From Aciduricibacillus chroicocephali (GTDB lineage Bacteria; Bacillota; Bacilli; Bacillales; Amphibacillaceae): 64,000 nt of DNA. The notes under the pieces were generated by a model. It searched no databases, was not told the DNA's origin, and worked only from the letters and a program-made list of their open reading frames with translations. Location of the stretch: assembly GCF_030762805.1 (NCBI RefSeq), contig NZ_CP129113.1, positions 232,001 to 296,000 on the forward strand, given 5' to 3'. The position numbers were made by a program, and so were the translations under genes. The stretch's first letter is position 1, and every line of letters begins with the position of its first letter. Shown one piece after another: positions 43,646 to 51,423 of the stretch.

Positions 43646-44395
43646 TTAAAATCCTAAAGTCTTTCTGAAACTTTTCACATATGTCCTGCTGACTGGAGTA
43701 CGTGAACCATCCTTGAAGAGCAGGTTATATGTGTCATTGAACCATGGCTGAATTTCAATAAGATAGTAAATGTTCACAATGAAGCTTCGATGGATGCGGA
43801 CAAAAGAAGGGCCAAGCCGTCTTTCAAGTATATAAAGCGGTGTGTCTACAGTATATTTTCCTTCAAGCGTTTTAACGAATACTTTTCTGTTCTCAGTTCC
43901 GATATAAACAATTTCGTCGGTGTTGATAACGATGATGCTCTCTTTGAGTTTGATAAGGAATTTATCAGTATATTTATTACGTGCACGCATGCGCTTATAT
44001 GATTTCTTTTCCGTCGTATTGCTTTTACTATATGTCTGATTATAATAATGCACTAATGTATCAGCAGATTTTTGCAATCGTTTCTTCGTAAAGGGCTTGA
44101 CGATGTAATCAACAGCTCCAAGTCCAATTGCCTGCGGGGCATATGTGTCGTCAGAAGATGCGAAAATAAGCAGTGGCGGTGTCTTAAGGTGGTTAAGATG
44201 CTTTGCGAGTTCTATTCCTTCTTCAGGTGAGCCGTCCAGGTCGACTAGAACAGCATCAGGCTCCAGCCGGTTAATGTTCCAGAAAGCTTCTTTAGGGAAA
44301 GGCGCTTGGTCGATGAGCTTGACTTTATCATTCATCTCCAAGATTTCGATCAGCTCAGGATCTGTATTTTTTTGGACGAGATATATATTCAACAT
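43646..44395 (-). CDS. LytTR response regulator with degenerate receiver
   Basis: The preferred start is ATG 44395 behind GAAGAGGAG (249 residues); ATG 44434 has a weaker site. The receiver-like domain (1-118) keeps an aspartate in AVLVDLDGS and lysine in YIVKPFTKK. It lacks the acidic pair that binds Mg2+: the first strand reads NIYLVQKNTDPE. The C-terminal LytTR DNA-binding domain (about 150-249) is intact (VYIGTENRKVFV, SFVRIHRSFIVN, VSRTYVKSFRK). No LytS-type kinase gene is near. It may act without phosphorylation. The target is unknown. Confidence 0.85.
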   Translation of the reverse strand: MLNIYLVQKNTDPELIEILEMNDKVKLIDQAPFPKEAFWNINRLEPDAVLVDLDGSPEEGIELAKHLNHLKTPPLLIFASSDDTYAPQAIGLGAVDYIVKPFTKKRLQKSADTLVHYYNQTYSKSNTTEKKSYKRMRARNKYTDKFLIKLKESIIVINTDEIVYIGTENRKVFVKTLEGKYTVDTPLYILERRLGPSFVRIHRSFIVNIYYLIEIQPWFNDTYNLLFKDGSRTPVSRTYVKSFRKTLGF

Positions 44396-44509
44396 TCCTG
44401 GTTTCTCCTCTTCCCCCAACATTTTCACACTCATTGTTTCAATCGTTCCCTTGTATTAAGATGGGTAGTATTATAATTCACATTCATTATTAATGAAAGG
44501 GCTGAGAAA

Positions 44510-45400
44510 ATGAACAAAAAAACTTTTTTTCTCGCGCTTATTACGGTTACAATTTGGGCTTCGGCTTTTCCAGCAATACGTGCCAGTCTCCAAGGCGGTT
44601 ATACTTCGGGACATCTTATCCTTGTGCGTTTTCTCATTGCCTCACTTGTATTTGTAATCGGTTGCTTTTTGCCGCAAGTTAGATTAGGCCTGCCGAGAAA
44701 GCAAGATTTGCCAAGAATCTTCATCCTCGGATTAGTTGGTATTACAATGTATCATTGCGGTATTACCTTTGGCTCGCAAACTGTAAACTCCGGGACAGCT
44801 GCTTTGTTCGTCGGGTCGGCACCGATTTTTACAACAATTATTTCAGTCGTTGTTCTAAATGAAAAAATGAACACGATTAAGTGGTCAGGACTCGGTATCG
44901 GTTTTATCGGTATAGCTATCGTTGCGTTCGGTTCTTCCGGAGGGTTCGCGCTGTCCCGAGGTGTTCTGTTCGTCCTCATGGCTGTTATCGCAACTTCTGT
45001 TTTCTTCGTTTTTCAAAAGCCTCTCCTTGGCAAGTATAACGCAATTGAATTAACTGCATATTTTACATGGGCAGGTACACTCCCTATGCTCGTTTTCGCA
45101 CCAGGAGTCATCAATAACTTGAGGGAGGCTACCTTACAGGCGCATCTTTCTGCTGTATATGTCGGTGTGTTCGCAGCGGCGCTAGCCTACGTCATCTGGG
45201 CAATGGCTCTATCCATTGGCGATCCGGGTTCAGTTTCCACGATGATGTACCTTGAGCCTCCGCTAGCACTCATCATTGCTTTTGTTTGGCTTGGTGAATG
45301 GCCTCATACGGTTTCACTTATCGGTGGCGCAATTGCAATTGGCAGTCTGCTTTTTGTTCATTTTATGGAAAAAAGGAAAACAAAATATTTACAGTATTGA
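44510..45400 (+). CDS. EamA/DMT family transporter
   Basis: This 296-residue protein has ten helices in two EamA repeats (ALITVTIWASAFPAIRASL at the start; YNAIELTAYFTWAGTLPML in the second). It belongs to the same branch as the protein at 8838-9746. It probably exports an amino acid or related metabolite. ATG 44510 follows GAAAGGGCTGAG; TATAAT lies at 44480-44485. Its terminator overlaps the stop codon. Confidence 0.88.
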   Translation: MNKKTFFLALITVTIWASAFPAIRASLQGGYTSGHLILVRFLIASLVFVIGCFLPQVRLGLPRKQDLPRIFILGLVGITMYHCGITFGSQTVNSGTAALFVGSAPIFTTIISVVVLNEKMNTIKWSGLGIGFIGIAIVAFGSSGGFALSRGVLFVLMAVIATSVFFVFQKPLLGKYNAIELTAYFTWAGTLPMLVFAPGVINNLREATLQAHLSAVYVGVFAAALAYVIWAMALSIGDPGSVSTMMYLEPPLALIIAFVWLGEWPHTVSLIGGAIAIGSLLFVHFMEKRKTKYLQY

Positions 45401-45430
45401 ACATCACCTTAAATGGATGATGTTCTTTTA
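45399..45430 (+). terminator. Terminator overlapping the EamA stop codon
   Basis: Perfect 8-bp arms 45399-45406 and 45418-45425, then TTTTA. Confidence 0.75.
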
Positions 45431-45468
45431 ATTTGTAAAAATATCCAAAAACTCTTCATTTTCCAGTT

Positions 45469-45497
45469 TTTATAGTGTACTATTTAACTAGTATACT
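45469..45497 (+). promoter_or_regulatory. YtrA-type operator overlapping the ABC operon promoter
   Basis: Inverted repeat AGTGTACTA (45474-45482), 6 bases, TAGTATACT (45489-45497), with 8 of 9 positions symmetric. It covers a promoter TTTATA (45469-45474), 17 bases, TATACT (45492-45497). It is the probable autoregulatory site for the GntR/YtrA protein encoded in the operon. Confidence 0.65.
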
Positions 45498-45522
45498 AAT
45501 TTGGGTTTTGGAGGTGTGTGCC

Positions 45523-46290
45523 ATAAAGCAGTTTGTCGGTCTTTTTAAAAAGGATTGGTACTGGATGCGGACAGAGATCTGTTTGGGACTGGGCTTCTAT
45601 AATGCTAGTCTGATCGTGCTTCCTTTAATTTTACAGAAGACGCTTGCAAGAGATACTTTACTGCATGATCTTGTTGTGGGAATGAGTTTTATAACCGTCC
45701 TTCTCGGTGTATTTATTCCAACAGTTGTAATGATTTGGTTATTGCATCATGACATGAAGCACCCGGATGTTTGGCTTCATACACCAGCCAGCAGTGTAAA
45801 ACTGTTTGCAGTGAAAGTTTTTCTTTCAGCTTTAACCGGTATTGCAATGATCATTTTGACAGAAATTATTGTAACTTTGACCTATTTCAATTCAAATGCG
45901 AGTTACGGCTTTAGTGAAATGATTGGAATTGAGTTAAACTTGCTAGCCATTCTTGCCTATTTATCTTTAAGCGCAGCTTTTATGGGATTAATATTTTGGG
46001 TGCTTTATCAATTATTACGCCCTCACCTGGGGAAGGTGAGCTTAGTGCTCACGATAATCCTTTATTGTTTGTACATGTATGGATACAGCAAGTTCCAAGA
46101 GACGGATTTATACAAGAGTGTGTTTAAAATGAAAGGTTTGGATATTGGTGTCTTCACCTATAAATCAGGAGACTTTGAATTTATCGCTTCGGGTTTTCTT
46201 TCTATTGGAGATTTGCTATTTGACCTCTTTCTGAACATTGCTCTGGTGACACTGGCAATAATCCTCTTTAACAAAAAAGTGAGGTGCTAG
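45523..46290 (+). CDS. Membrane permease subunit of the YtrA-type ABC operon
   Basis: An integral membrane protein with about six helices and no cysteine-rich or catalytic motif. The perfect ribosome site GGAGGTG (45510-45516) is followed at the right distance only by ATA 45523 in frame (255 residues, MKQFVGLFKKDWYW), so a non-standard start is possible. GTG 45475 lies inside the operator and upstream of the promoter -10 box; GTG 45514 lies within the ribosome site. It is the first of five tightly packed genes: permease, GntR, ATPase, ATPase, permease. It probably pairs with the ATPase at 46654. Confidence 0.75.
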   Translation: MKQFVGLFKKDWYWMRTEICLGLGFYNASLIVLPLILQKTLARDTLLHDLVVGMSFITVLLGVFIPTVVMIWLLHHDMKHPDVWLHTPASSVKLFAVKVFLSALTGIAMIILTEIIVTLTYFNSNASYGFSEMIGIELNLLAILAYLSLSAAFMGLIFWVLYQLLRPHLGKVSLVLTIILYCLYMYGYSKFQETDLYKSVFKMKGLDIGVFTYKSGDFEFIASGFLSIGDLLFDLFLNIALVTLAIILFNKKVRC

Positions 46291-46291
46291 C

Positions 46292-46651
46292 ATGGGCATG
46301 GAATTTCTGCCGGATCGGCCAATCTATCAGCAACTTGTAGAACATATCATCGGTGAAGTTATCCGCGGCGCAATAGCGCCAGGTGAAAAATTGCCATCCG
46401 TGCGGGAGTACGCACTTGAAGTCGGTGTAAATGCGAACACAATGCAGCGCGTTTATAAGGAGTTGGAACAGTTGGGTGTGACGGAAACGAAGCGGGGCCA
46501 AGGATCATTTGCATCCCAGGATAAAAGGAAACTGCAGGAAATTCGTGAAAATTTGAAGTCCCAGCTAGTTGAGTCATTTATGAAAAAGGCAGAAAGCTAT
46601 GGCTTTACTGCAGAAGAAATGGCTCGATTTTTGGAAGGGAGGGGGGAGTGA
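46292..46651 (+). CDS. GntR regulator of the YtrA subfamily
   Basis: This 119-residue protein is the short YtrA type, with a winged helix only. The DNA-binding domain (about 8-78) has PIYQQLVEHIIGEVIRG, LPSVREYALEVGVNANT and GQGSFAS. A short helical tail for dimerisation replaces the usual ligand domain. Such regulators repress ABC operons that respond to cell-wall antibiotics or lipid II stress. The start lies one base after the preceding stop. Its likely operator is the inverted repeat at 45474-45497. Confidence 0.9.
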   Translation: MGMEFLPDRPIYQQLVEHIIGEVIRGAIAPGEKLPSVREYALEVGVNANTMQRVYKELEQLGVTETKRGQGSFASQDKRKLQEIRENLKSQLVESFMKKAESYGFTAEEMARFLEGRGE

Positions 46652-46653
46652 AA

Positions 46654-47367
46654 ATGATTAAGCTTCGTAATGTTAATGTTGCCTACGGTAAGCGGCAAGT
46701 CTTGAACAACGTTTCACTAAAGGTTGACAGAGGAAAGATGATCGGCCTAATTGGACCTAATGGCAGCGGTAAGACTACGTTGCTTAAGCTGATGGCTGGT
46801 TTGCTCCAAGCGGACTCAGGCTATGTGGAGCTTTCAGGAGAGACTGTGACTAGACGTACCGCAAACAAGATTGCCTATATGACAGATACTGATAATTTCT
46901 TTCCTTATTTCAATGCGAGGCAAATATTCGAATACTATGAAAGCCAGTTTTCCGACTTTGTCATGGAGAAGGCGTTGGATGTTGCGGAATTCTTGAGTGT
47001 TCCGTTGGAGGAGAAACTAAAATCTTTATCCAAAGGCAATAGAGGCAGATTGAAAATTGCAGCCACCTTTGGAAGAGAGGCAGACTTTTATTTATTGGAT
47101 GAGCCTTTTTCAGGGCTTGATCCAATGGTGCGCAGGCAAATAGCTAAGGGCTTGATCCGCTACACTGACCCAGAGAAACAAACAATTGTCATGTCTACAC
47201 ACGAGATTCAGGAAGCAGAACCGCTTTTTGATGAACTCATTGTTTTGAGTTATGGAAATGTCATTGCGACAGAAACAGTCGATGGAATCCGGGATCGATA
47301 CAATATGGACACCACATCTTGGCTCGTATCACTTTTTGAACAAAAAAATAAAGAGGAGGCTTTTTGA
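46654..47367 (+). CDS. ABC transporter ATP-binding protein
   Basis: The start is taken at ATG 46654 (GTG 46648 also possible) behind GGAGGGGGG, giving 237 residues. Walker A is GPNGSGKTT near 33, the signature LSKGNRGRLK is a variant of LSGGQ, Walker B is FYLLDEP and the switch histidine is in STHE. It energises export or sensing with the permease encoded two genes upstream. It overlaps the GntR stop region closely and touches the next ATPase gene. Confidence 0.9.
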   Translation: MIKLRNVNVAYGKRQVLNNVSLKVDRGKMIGLIGPNGSGKTTLLKLMAGLLQADSGYVELSGETVTRRTANKIAYMTDTDNFFPYFNARQIFEYYESQFSDFVMEKALDVAEFLSVPLEEKLKSLSKGNRGRLKIAATFGREADFYLLDEPFSGLDPMVRRQIAKGLIRYTDPEKQTIVMSTHEIQEAEPLFDELIVLSYGNVIATETVDGIRDRYNMDTTSWLVSLFEQKNKEEAF

Positions 47368-48293
47368 TGACAGAGAAGGCGATGGAGCTTGTCGACGTCA
47401 GGAAGTCGATTGGCAGAAAAGAAATAATCAAAGGTATTACATTTACGATTAATAAAGGAGAAGTATTTGGCTTTATCGGTCCGAACGGAGCCGGTAAAAC
47501 GACTACAATCCGTATGATGGTTGGACTGATGAAGCTTTCAGGCGGGGAAATTCGGATCTGCGGTAAGAGCATCAAATCAGAATACAAAGAAGCTGCACGT
47601 GAAATCGGGGCTATTGTAGAGAACCCTGAGCTTTATCCATTTATGACGGGTTGGCAAAACCTTGTTCATTTCTCCCGCATGCAAAAAGGAGTTACAAAAG
47701 AGCGCATCAAGGAAGTAGTTGAGCTTGTCGGCCTTGGAAAAGCAATGAAGGAGAAAGTTGGAAAGTATTCACTTGGAATGAGACAACGACTCGGTATTGC
47801 TCAAGCTCTGTTACATAAGCCTTCTGTTCTTATACTTGATGAACCGACAAACGGCCTCGATCCAGCTGGAATTCGTGAAATGCGGCAGCACATCAGGAAT
47901 TTGGCTGAAAAGGAGAATGTCGCAGTTATCATTTCTAGCCACTTGCTCTCTGAAATTGAGCTGATGTGTGACCGTGTCGGTCTAATCCAGAATGGAAAAA
48001 TGGTCGCAGTAGAAGCGGTCAGAGAGGCTGAAAAACCGGATGTACCAGCTTTGCAGGATGTTATTCTTGAAGCAGTACCGCTAGAAAAGACACGTTCATT
48101 GTTGTTTGCTTACGACAAAATTGAAGCGAAAGCTGAAGGTGATCTGCTCAGGTTCAAGTGCCCGAAGGAGAGATTGCCGGAGATTGTCGCCATGCTCGTT
48201 CGCGACAATATAGCAATCTATCAAGTTGGCGCAGGAAAAGCGACATTGGAAGAAAAATTCTTTGATCTGATTGGAGAGAATACAATTGTTTAA
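47367..48293 (+). CDS. BcrA/YtrB-type ABC transporter ATP-binding protein
   Basis: The start is ATG 47367 behind GAGGAGGC, giving 308 residues. Walker A is GPNGAGKTTTIRMM, the signature YSLGMRQRLGIAQAL and Walker B LILDEPTNGLDPAG. ISSHLLSEIE carries the switch histidine. The extra C-terminal domain (about 215-308) is typical of bacitracin-resistance BcrA-like ATPases. It overlaps the next permease gene by 8 bases and probably forms the BcrA-BcrB-type pair with it. Confidence 0.9.
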   Translation: MTEKAMELVDVRKSIGRKEIIKGITFTINKGEVFGFIGPNGAGKTTTIRMMVGLMKLSGGEIRICGKSIKSEYKEAAREIGAIVENPELYPFMTGWQNLVHFSRMQKGVTKERIKEVVELVGLGKAMKEKVGKYSLGMRQRLGIAQALLHKPSVLILDEPTNGLDPAGIREMRQHIRNLAEKENVAVIISSHLLSEIELMCDRVGLIQNGKMVAVEAVREAEKPDVPALQDVILEAVPLEKTRSLLFAYDKIEAKAEGDLLRFKCPKERLPEIVAMLVRDNIAIYQVGAGKATLEEKFFDLIGENTIV

Positions 48294-49236
48294 TCTGATA
48301 CGCAACGAACAAATGAAGCTGTTTATCCAGAAATCCACTTGGATTATGCTAATAGTTCTTGCCGTTCTGGCGTTTTTCAGTGTACTGCTTTTAAAACCTG
48401 ATGAAGCAAACAAATATACTGATAATAATTGGCAGGAGAAGCTGCAAAAAGAGAATAAGGCATATGAGAAAGATGTAAAGAATCCCGATTTTGCAGGCGA
48501 TGCCAGTTTTATTGAATATAAGATGGGACAGATTAAGACAAACAATTATTATCTAAAAAATGATATTAAGCCTCTTAATTACGGCGCATGGCAATATGTA
48601 CTGGATGCAAAGGACTTCCTGTCCATGTTAAGCTTGCTGACAATTATTGTTGCTGCCGGAATTGTTGCAAATGAGTATAGATGGGGGACAATCAAGCTCT
48701 TGCTGATTCGTCCGATGACGAGAACGAAGATATTGTTGTCAAAATATATTTCAGTTCTGCTTTTTGCACTGATCAGTCTCGTGCTTTTCATCGTTGTAGC
48801 ATGGGTGGCAGGCGCAATTTTTGTTGGAGTGGATGGTCTGAATCCGAAAGTCGCTATTTATTCAGATGGCAAAGTCCTTTATGAATCGATTATTGGAATC
48901 ATCTTCAAGGACTATGGTTTTAAGCTCGTAAACCTTGTAATGATGGCAACATTCGCATTTGCAATCTCGACTTTATTTAAAAACAGCGCTCTATCCATTG
49001 GTATTTCTATTTTCCTCATGATGGCAGGAAGTAGCATTGTTGTCTTCCTGGCCAATAAATCATGGGCAAAATATATTCTCTTCGCTAATACGGATTTGAC
49101 ACAATATACGACAGGCGTTCCACTGTTCAAAGGCACGTCACTCGGCTTTTCAATTACTGTACTCGTCGTCTACTATATTGTTTTCCTTGCAGTCTCCTGG
49201 ATTTCCTTCACGAAGCGGGATGTAGCTGGAGCATAG
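48286..49236 (+). CDS. BcrB-type ABC-2 permease
   Basis: The preferred start is TTG 48286 behind GGAGAG, overlapping the preceding stop (TTGTTTAA), giving 316 residues. Helix 1 lies at about 18-36, then an extracytoplasmic loop of about 80 residues (KPDEANKYTDNN onward). Five helices follow, with EYRWGTIKLLLIRPMTRTKILL as in ABC-2 permeases. It is the partner of the upstream BcrA-like ATPase. The stop is followed immediately by the structured repeat element, which supplies a terminator. Confidence 0.88.
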   Translation: MFNLIRNEQMKLFIQKSTWIMLIVLAVLAFFSVLLLKPDEANKYTDNNWQEKLQKENKAYEKDVKNPDFAGDASFIEYKMGQIKTNNYYLKNDIKPLNYGAWQYVLDAKDFLSMLSLLTIIVAAGIVANEYRWGTIKLLLIRPMTRTKILLSKYISVLLFALISLVLFIVVAWVAGAIFVGVDGLNPKVAIYSDGKVLYESIIGIIFKDYGFKLVNLVMMATFAFAISTLFKNSALSIGISIFLMMAGSSIVVFLANKSWAKYILFANTDLTQYTTGVPLFKGTSLGFSITVLVVYYIVFLAVSWISFTKRDVAGA

Positions 49237-49277
49237 AAAAAGAGGCTGGGACAGAAGTGTTTCAGCCTAAAGAAAAC

Positions 49278-49318
49278 CCGAACTAAAGCAAAGAGAAATT
49301 TTGCCTTAGTTCGGTTTA
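49278..49318 (+). terminator. Terminator inside repeat copy B
   Basis: Arms 49278-49291 and 49301-49314 match those in copy A. The T run is weaker (TTTATT). It would end the ABC operon transcript. Confidence 0.65.
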
Positions 49319-49457
49319 TTCATTTTCAAGTATAGATTTTTAAAAGTATTTTGGGATAAGTCGCCGCTGCGAAAAGAATGCTCGCTTTCACCCAAGAGCA
49401 TAAGTGCGACATCTGTTCAAGCTACCTTTTCAGTCGCTTTCTCAGTGTCTTTCTTTA

Positions 49458-49586
49458 CCTGCGGGCAAGCACTGAGCCATTGTGGCGCAAGCGCCTCACT
49501 GGCTCAGTACGCTTGTTTCGACGGCAGGATGCCTAGTGATAGCGTTGGTCGCAGGACGCGACCGATTTTAGCTATCTTCCCGCGGG
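49458..49586 (+). ncRNA. Nested multi-stem RNA-like structure within copy B
   Basis: The outer stem CCTGCGGG/CCCGCGGG (49458-49465, 49579-49586) encloses two arms. Arm 1 pairs 49466-49479 with 49500-49515 and carries GGCG-CAAG-CGCC. Arm 2 pairs GATAGC (49538) with GCTATC (49571) and GGTCGC (49547) with GCGACC (49558). It may be a structured transcript or hairpin-type DNA; expression is unknown. Confidence 0.5.
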
Positions 49587-49839
49587 AGTCTCGCATTTTT
49601 TCTCCGCTATGTCTGACGTTCTATCCAGGATTGCAGTGGAAGGCGACGACTCCAACGGGAATAGCATGAGCTGAAGATAACATTCCAGGCGTTCTTTGCC
49701 TGGAATTTAGCTGAAGCCATGCCCGTGGAAAGTATTCGCCTGCAACGGAAATCCGACGAGTTACAACCAGCCTTGCTATAGTCATCGGATTGATTGTTCG
49801 TCTTTTACCCAGGCAAATTTAGTTATGTCCCGGCCTCTT

Positions 49840-50601
49840 TTAATGTCCGAATAACAGGATCAATCCCCCAGCAGCCGGCACAGAAATCATAGCTATTTTT
49901 AAAATTAGAAGGTGAAGTCTTGATGTGAATTTTGCACCTATATAGGAACCGATCACTGTGCCGCCAATTACTTCAATGAATAGCTTGATATCGATAAAAC
50001 CGAGAGTGAAGTAACCGAATCCTCCCATTAGTGCAATTGGCAGGATGACAAGCATCGTTGTACCTGCAGATTGCTGGATTGTCAGGCCAAAGAATGTAAG
50101 CAGGCCAATTTGGATAAACGGAGTCGAACCAATACCGAAAAGACCCGAGAGAATACCGGTAATAATACCGACACCGACAGCAGCAGCCCAGAATTTGAAA
50201 CTATTCGGGGATGGGATTTCGGGCTGAGAATCTGCGAATACACCGAAACCCCTAAATACGCGTATAGCCAGGAGTAATGAAGAGAGAAATAGCATCGAAG
50301 CTGTGAGCCATTTCAGATTGTCTGCTGGTATGAGATAAGAAAGTTGTGAACCTGTGAATCCGCCGATGGCACCAAAGATTCCTGTTGCCAAGCCGACAGA
50401 AAGAATTGTATTACGCTCGCGGAAATGGCTGTATGTCCCCGAAAGCGATGTAAATACCATCGCAAGCAGTGAAGTGCCGAGCGCAGTATGAATCGGAATA
50501 CCGAAAAAAATGGTCAATATCGCAATGATGGACCCAGCGCCTCCGGCTCCAATGAAACCGAGAAGCAGACCCATCAAAAGCATTGTCAATAAAATAAGCA
50601 T
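49840..50601 (-). CDS. TSUP (TauE/SafE) family transporter
   Basis: The preferred start is ATG 50601 behind GGAGGTGG, giving 253 residues; the earlier ATG 50622 precedes that site. There are about eight helices in two similar halves, each with the family glycine motif: LLLGFIGAGGAGSIIAIL and TGILSGLFGIGSTPFIQIG. Members export sulfite, sulfoacetate or other organosulfur anions, or are of unknown use. The stop codon lies in the inverted end of the neighbouring repeat. Confidence 0.88.
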   Translation of the reverse strand: MLILLTMLLMGLLLGFIGAGGAGSIIAILTIFFGIPIHTALGTSLLAMVFTSLSGTYSHFRERNTILSVGLATGIFGAIGGFTGSQLSYLIPADNLKWLTASMLFLSSLLLAIRVFRGFGVFADSQPEIPSPNSFKFWAAAVGVGIITGILSGLFGIGSTPFIQIGLLTFFGLTIQQSAGTTMLVILPIALMGGFGYFTLGFIDIKLFIEVIGGTVIGSYIGAKFTSRLHLLILKIAMISVPAAGGLILLFGH

Positions 50602-50835
50602 GGGCTTGTCCACCTCCATCATTCCCCATTATAACATGACGGGAAAAAAGGGTTTTTAACGGGTCTTGTCGAATAGAGTTAATGTATTGTGTACGGGAAG
50701 TCATTTACAATATACCAATTAACCGATATATTATTGAAATCATGTGTGGCTTTTATGCTTTCATTCTTAAGATTTAGAAAAACAATCGCGTTTTAAGACT
50801 TCATGATGAATCGCATGCAGGGAGAGATTTAAAGA

Positions 50836-51297
50836 ATGAGCAATGAAATAGATGAGCTTAAAGCGAGACTCAGGGAGTATGAGCAGCTCGTGGAAGAGCT
50901 TTCCGCACCAATAATTCCTTCTATCATCCCGGAGACAATTCTTGTTCCGCTTATGGGGACGTTGACAGAGCAGCGTTTTCAACTGATACAAGAAAAGGTA
51001 TTGAATACGATAGCGAACGATGGTTCAGACACTGTTTTGATAGACTTCACAGGTATAAATCTGAATGATGTGGACCGGATGGGTCTGGACGGGCTTAGTT
51101 GTCAGGTGTCGCAGTTGAACAGCGCCCTTGATGTTATGGGCGTAAAAACGGTGTTTGTCGGTTTTTCTCCTGAGTTTGTTCGGGCGATTGTAACAGCAGG
51201 TGTCGATGTAAGCCGGTATCATGTACATGCCAGCTTTCGGACAGCGTTGCAGCATGTCATGCGCGATAAGGGACTGGAGTTCAATGATCTCAGATAA
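50836..51297 (+). CDS. STAS-domain protein, RsbR-like but without phospho-threonines
   Basis: This 153-residue protein has a short N-terminal coiled segment (about 1-24) joined to an RsbR-type STAS domain (35-150) with PETILVPLMGTLTEQR and VLIDFTGI. RsbR proteins build the stressosome that controls sigma-B, and are phosphorylated by RsbT on two threonines. The aligned positions here are V79 and A117, so it cannot be regulated in that way. It lacks the N-terminal globin-like sensor. No rsb genes are adjacent. ATG 50836 follows GGGAGAG. Confidence 0.82.
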   Translation: MSNEIDELKARLREYEQLVEELSAPIIPSIIPETILVPLMGTLTEQRFQLIQEKVLNTIANDGSDTVLIDFTGINLNDVDRMGLDGLSCQVSQLNSALDVMGVKTVFVGFSPEFVRAIVTAGVDVSRYHVHASFRTALQHVMRDKGLEFNDLR

Positions 51298-51307
51298 CTT
51301 TCTTTAG

Positions 51308-51338
51308 CCGATTGTATATAACGAGCAATCGGTTTTTT
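51308..51338 (+). terminator. Terminator after the STAS gene
   Basis: CCGATTG (51308-51314) and CAATCGG (51326-51332), then TTTTTT. Confidence 0.85.
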
Positions 51339-51423
51339 GTCGTACTCTTGTCAAACTCCCTTTCAATTGGCATGATGGAATTAGTGATTCAATATATTCT
51401 TTCATAAAGGAAGGGGGAAGACG

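Larger units (their letters stand above)
49237..49841 (+). repeat. Dispersed repeat, copy B (605 bp, inverted ends, strongly structured)
   Basis: The ends AAAAGAGGCTGGGACA (49238-49253) and TGTCCCGGCCTCTTTT (49826-49841) are inverted with one mismatch. The first 200 bases match copy A. The rest forms nested inverted repeats at 49458-49586, and a perfect 9-bp hairpin 49682-49690/49698-49706 inside longer imperfect arms. No convincing ORF. The right end contains the stop codon of the convergent TSUP gene. Confidence 0.82.

Noticed and set aside
49445-49669. 74-residue open frame inside repeat copy B
   Set aside because: It spans the paired arms of the structured element, has no ribosome site, and is absent from copy A.
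50660-50720. SigB-type promoter for the STAS gene
   Set aside because: GTTAAT and GGGAAG are present, but with an 11-base spacer and a -35 mismatch; not convincing.
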